Assembly (NCBI RefSeq): GCF_000744455.1
Contig: NZ_JQLY01000001.1
Coordinates: 310,001-374,000 of the forward strand
Origin: Methanobacterium sp. SMA-27
Lineage (GTDB): Archaea > Methanobacteriota > Methanobacteria > Methanobacteriales > Methanobacteriaceae
DNA: 64,000 nt
Direction: 5' to 3'
Shown here: positions 60,314-64,000 of the stretch, piece by piece
Position numbering within the stretch: position 1 is the stretch's first letter
Layout of the letters: each line of letters opens with the position of its first letter
Notes under the pieces: model-generated
What the model was told of the DNA's origin: nothing
Seen by the model: the letters and a program-made list of their open reading frames with translations, nothing else
The model's database searches: none
Translations under genes and position numbers: made by a program

Positions 60314-61714
60314 TTGAGGGATAAATGTGGTATTGTAGGGGTATATTCTTGTAAACCGTCTGTTAATGTTTCACGCCAGATATATTATGGACTTTATGCT
60401 TTGCAGCATAGAGGACAAGAATCAGCAGGCATATCTACTTATAATGGCGAGGAAATATCCACATTTCGTGGAATGGGCTTGGTATGTGATGTTTTCAACA
60501 ATGGAAACATGGAAGGAATAGACGGTCATGTTGGTATAGGACATGTTAGATATTCAACTACGGGCAAATCAAAAATAGAAAATTCTCAACCATTTTTCAC
60601 TGAATTTGATTCAGGAACAATTGCAATTGCCCACAATGGGGATATAATCAATTCAATGAAACTGAAAGGTGAATTGGAAAAATTGGGATATGCTTTTGAA
60701 TCATCAACAGATTCTGAAGTAATATGTCATCTCTTAACAGAGGAATATTCTAAAACTTCTGAAATGGTTGAGGCGATAAGAAACGTTACAAAAATTCTTA
60801 TTGGTTCTTATTCTCTTGTAATACTTGTAAATAATGATCTGTTTGTTGTTAGAGATCCAAGCGGGATAAAACCTCTTTCCATGGGTAAGATAGAAGATTT
60901 AACTTTGGTTGCTTCAGAAACTGTTGCTTTTGATGTTGTAGGGGCCAAATATGTTCGTGATATTGAACCTGGTGAAATACTTCATATTGGTGAAGAATTA
61001 AAAAGTTATAAGTTGCCTGATGATCAGAAACCTCGAAGGGCGCACTGTATGTTTGAATATGTTTATTTTGCACGTCCTGACAGCATATTGGACGGAAGAT
61101 CTGTTTATAACGTTAGATTAAATATTGGAAAGGCACTTTCACATGAGTTCCCTGCTGATGCAGATGTTGTAATGCCTGTACCTGACTCTGCAATAACTGC
61201 TGCAATTGGTTACTCTCGAGAATCAGGACTTGGTTACGGTGAAGGACTTATTAAAAACCGTTATGTTGGAAGAACATTTATCATGCCGACTCAGGAAGAA
61301 CGTGAAACTTCTGTTAGACTTAAAATGAATCCTATAAAGTCTGAACTTGAAGGTAAAAGTATAGTACTCGTTGATGATAGTATAGTTAGGGGAACAACCT
61401 CAAAATCCCTTGTTAAAGTGTTAAGAGAAGCGGGTGCTAAAGAAATACATCTGCGTGTGGGTTGTCCTCCAATTATGTATCCATGTTATTATGGAATAGC
61501 AATGGCAACAAAAAAAGAGCTCATAGCTTCTGATAAAGAAGTTGAAGAGATAAGAAAAATATTAGGTGTTGATTCATTAGGTTATCTCAGTTTGGAGTCT
61601 CTTATTGAGTGTATTGGGATAGAAAATGGCAACTTATGTGTCGGATGTCTTAATGGAGAATATCCAACTTCTCTACCTGAGGATATAGCAGAGTATGAGG
61701 CAAATCGCTGTTAA
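60314..61714 (+). CDS. purF: Amidophosphoribosyltransferase
   Basis: A 466-residue PurF that starts the purine pathway. It begins with TTG 60314 (GGGAG 8 bases upstream) as [12 protein letters not shown], so four residues precede the catalytic Cys5 and must be removed. [10 protein letters not shown] and the C-terminal PRPP loop [15 protein letters not shown] are intact. Late cysteines ([21 protein letters not shown]) may bind a [4Fe-4S] cluster as in Bacillus PurF. Confidence 0.96.
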   Translation: MRDKCGIVGVYSCKPSVNVSRQIYYGLYALQHRGQESAGISTYNGEEISTFRGMGLVCDVFNNGNMEGIDGHVGIGHVRYSTTGKSKIENSQPFFTEFDSGTIAIAHNGDIINSMKLKGELEKLGYAFESSTDSEVICHLLTEEYSKTSEMVEAIRNVTKILIGSYSLVILVNNDLFVVRDPSGIKPLSMGKIEDLTLVASETVAFDVVGAKYVRDIEPGEILHIGEELKSYKLPDDQKPRRAHCMFEYVYFARPDSILDGRSVYNVRLNIGKALSHEFPADADVVMPVPDSAITAAIGYSRESGLGYGEGLIKNRYVGRTFIMPTQEERETSVRLKMNPIKSELEGKSIVLVDDSIVRGTTSKSLVKVLREAGAKEIHLRVGCPPIMYPCYYGIAMATKKELIASDKEVEEIRKILGVDSLGYLSLESLIECIGIENGNLCVGCLNGEYPTSLPEDIAEYEANRC

Positions 61715-61764
61715 ATTAAATTTATGTCGTAAAATTCATTATTTTTTTTTATTGATTAATACTG

Positions 61765-63042
61765 GTGATAAAAATCGTTGAACTACTCTCACCTGCAGGA
61801 GACATAACAGCATTGAATTCTGCAATTAAAAATGGGGCAGACTCTGTTTACATAGGTATCCAAGGATACAATATGAGAGCTACAGTGTCAAACTTTTCAA
61901 TTCAAGATCTGAAATATGCTGTAAAACAATGCCATGATTCTGGAGTTAAACTCTATGTATGTACCAACACAATCATGAAAGAAAGGGATTTAATAGAACT
62001 GAGAAATTTAATGCCATTAATTAAATCTTCAGGTGTAGATGCAGTGATAGTATCAGATCTGGGTGCTTTGAATATTGCAAGAGAAAATAATTTAAATGTC
62101 CACATGAGTGTACAGGCAAATCTGTCAAACAGCGAAGCATTAAATGTGCTTCAAGAACTAGGTGTATCGCGTGTTGTACTTTCAAGGGAAATGACCCTTA
62201 AAGAGATTAAAGAAATTGCAGATAATACAAAAATGGATATAGAAGTCTTTGTGCACGGATCAATGTGCGTTGCAATTTCAGGTAGATGTTTTTTAAGTTC
62301 TCATCTCTACAATAAAAGTGCAAATTGTGGAAAATGTCTTCAGCCATGCAGAAAGGACTGGAAAATTGTTTCTGAAGATGGGGAAGAATTTATAATTGAT
62401 AATGAGCTCGAATCCAATTTTCAAGAACAGAAATCCGAATACGAACATACTTCTGAAGATTTTAAAAATGAAAAAACCCATATATTAAGTACTAAGGATC
62501 TATGCATGGTGGATCACATACCCGAACTTATTGATGCAGGAGTGGAAGCTTTTAAGATAGAAGGAAGAGCCAAACCTGCTGATTACGTTAGCACAGTAAC
62601 AAGGGTTTACAAGGATGCAATTAACATAAATGAATCTGGAAATTGGAACTCTGAAGAACGGCAAATAAAAACTCATAAATGGAAATTAGAGCTTAAAAAA
62701 GTTTTCAATAGGGGATTTGATACGGGATTTTTCTTTAAGATCCCAAATGAAACCAGTAGCTCCAACCAAGCAACATATATCAAAAAAGATTCAGGAATGG
62801 TTGTTAATTATTATCAGAAAGTTAATGCAGCAGAGATCAGATTGTGGGAAGATCTTGAAGTTGGGGATGAAATAATAATTCAAGGTAAAACAACAGGTTC
62901 GATCACATTGAAAGTTGGTTCTATGCAAGTGAATGGTGAAAATATTCTTAAAGCATCTAAAGGTCAAAATGTAGCTATCTTTGTTGAAGAAAAAGTTCGT
63001 CCAAACGATAACGTTTATAAAAGACTTAAAAAGGATGAATAA
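61765..63042 (+). CDS. Peptidase U32 family protein (RNA-modifying hydroxylase-like)
   Basis: A 425-residue U32 protein: VELLSPAGDITALNSAIKNG, ADSVYIGIQGYNMRA, VHMSVQANLSNSEAL, VFVHGSMCVAISGRCFLSS, and a cluster-type CGKCLQPCRKDW. The C-terminal third, with a small beta barrel, carries VGDEIIIQGKTTG. Bacterial relatives hydroxylate tRNA or rRNA. GTG 61765 lies in the SD GGTGAT; ATC 61774, 4 bases after it, would give MVELLSPAG, closer to homologs. The coordinate keeps the GTG. Confidence 0.85.
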   Translation: MIKIVELLSPAGDITALNSAIKNGADSVYIGIQGYNMRATVSNFSIQDLKYAVKQCHDSGVKLYVCTNTIMKERDLIELRNLMPLIKSSGVDAVIVSDLGALNIARENNLNVHMSVQANLSNSEALNVLQELGVSRVVLSREMTLKEIKEIADNTKMDIEVFVHGSMCVAISGRCFLSSHLYNKSANCGKCLQPCRKDWKIVSEDGEEFIIDNELESNFQEQKSEYEHTSEDFKNEKTHILSTKDLCMVDHIPELIDAGVEAFKIEGRAKPADYVSTVTRVYKDAININESGNWNSEERQIKTHKWKLELKKVFNRGFDTGFFFKIPNETSSSNQATYIKKDSGMVVNYYQKVNAAEIRLWEDLEVGDEIIIQGKTTGSITLKVGSMQVNGENILKASKGQNVAIFVEEKVRPNDNVYKRLKKDE

Positions 63043-63328
63043 TTCGTATAACCAAGTTTTTTTAGATTTTAAAAATAAAAAGGGTTAAGAAATTTAAAAA
63101 AAGTTTTGGAATCATTTTTTAATCTCAAGAATCTAATATTCTGGAGTTTCCAGATTAAAATTAATTATTAAAAAAATGAACCATATTTTCTTGTTAATAA
63201 AATTTCAAACAACAAAACTAAAAGTAGTAGTAAAACTAAACTTAAACTAAAATTTTACTATTAAAAGATATCACTTTGTATTAAGACATTTTTGGATGTC
63301 AAATATCAATAAAAAGGAGTCGATTTTA

Positions 63329-64000
<672 letters not shown>

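Overview
The window is AT-rich archaeal DNA with compact bacterial-style operons, SD motifs of the GGTGA/GGAGG type, TATA-box promoters and poly-T terminators. Gene content identifies a hydrogenotrophic methanogen of the Methanobacteriales, most likely a mesophilic Methanobacterium-like species. The evidence is Mch (methanopterin C1 pathway), DUF1890/DUF1894, methanogenesis marker 4, a CfbC/NifH-like protein (F430 synthesis), archaeal riboflavin/F420 precursor enzymes, pantoate kinase, and the split family-B DNA polymerase (a separate PolB2 gene next to rps8e) known from Methanothermobacter. No rRNA, tRNA, CRISPR array, insertion sequence or prophage is visible.

Layout. 1-4.6 kb: DUF1890/DUF1894, metE-thyA, mch, riboflavin synthase and a carboxymuconolactone-decarboxylase-like protein. 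4.8-13.1 kb: the archaeal exosome/translation superoperon (L15e, an RNA-binding protein, RNase P Rnp3 and Rnp2, proteasome alpha, SBDS, Rrp4, Rrp41, Rrp42, L37Ae, RpoP, Brix protein, Pcc1, prefoldin beta, DUF3194). 13.2-23.5 kb: a HisA/HisF relative, a PfkB kinase, hypotheticals, an AAA+ ATPase, a HAD phosphatase, PolB2-S8e, HypE, an RDD membrane protein and a small ABC exporter. 23.6-29.6 kb: cbiC-hemL, a secreted transglutaminase-like protein, marker 4, UppS, TatD. 30.0-33.0 kb: TetR, DUF169 and an MFS efflux pump with a palindromic operator candidate. 33-43 kb: DapB, a riboflavin-pathway reductase, PHP phosphoesterase, pantoate kinase, RecJ, SRP19, hemD-cobA, purQS and purC. 43.8-49.1 kb: an operon of soluble fumarate reductase (FrdA, FrdB), an aspartase/fumarase-family lyase and a frameshifted rubredoxin-FMN oxidoreductase. 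49.4-64 kb: GlmS, an XRE-cupin/thioesterase/acyl-CoA ligase set, a Ski2-like helicase, ArfB, PUA, LSm-L37e-Toprim, PurF, a U32 protein, and a CBS protein overlapping cfbC (cut by the window end).

How the genes work together. Most are core archaeal information processing and cofactor synthesis: riboflavin/F420 (riboflavin synthase, diaminopyrimidine reductase, ArfB), tetrapyrroles (HemL, HemD, CobA, CbiC, CfbC), purines (PurC, PurS, PurQ, PurF) and CoA (pantoate kinase). The less expected parts are the aspartate-fumarate-succinate operon, the acyl-CoA module and the TetR/DUF169/MFS module.

The most unusual sequence-level observation is a set of genes that seem to lack an ATG, GTG or TTG at the expected position but carry ATT, ATA or ATC at normal distance from a good SD: the PHP phosphoesterase and arfB (no standard start available at all), and rrp41, the U32 gene and frdA (an alternative GTG or TTG exists but is badly placed). 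Other points are a 33-bp tandem repeat forming an acidic tail on Rrp4, a sequence shared by the purF and purS upstream regions, and the frameshift in the rubredoxin-FMN gene.
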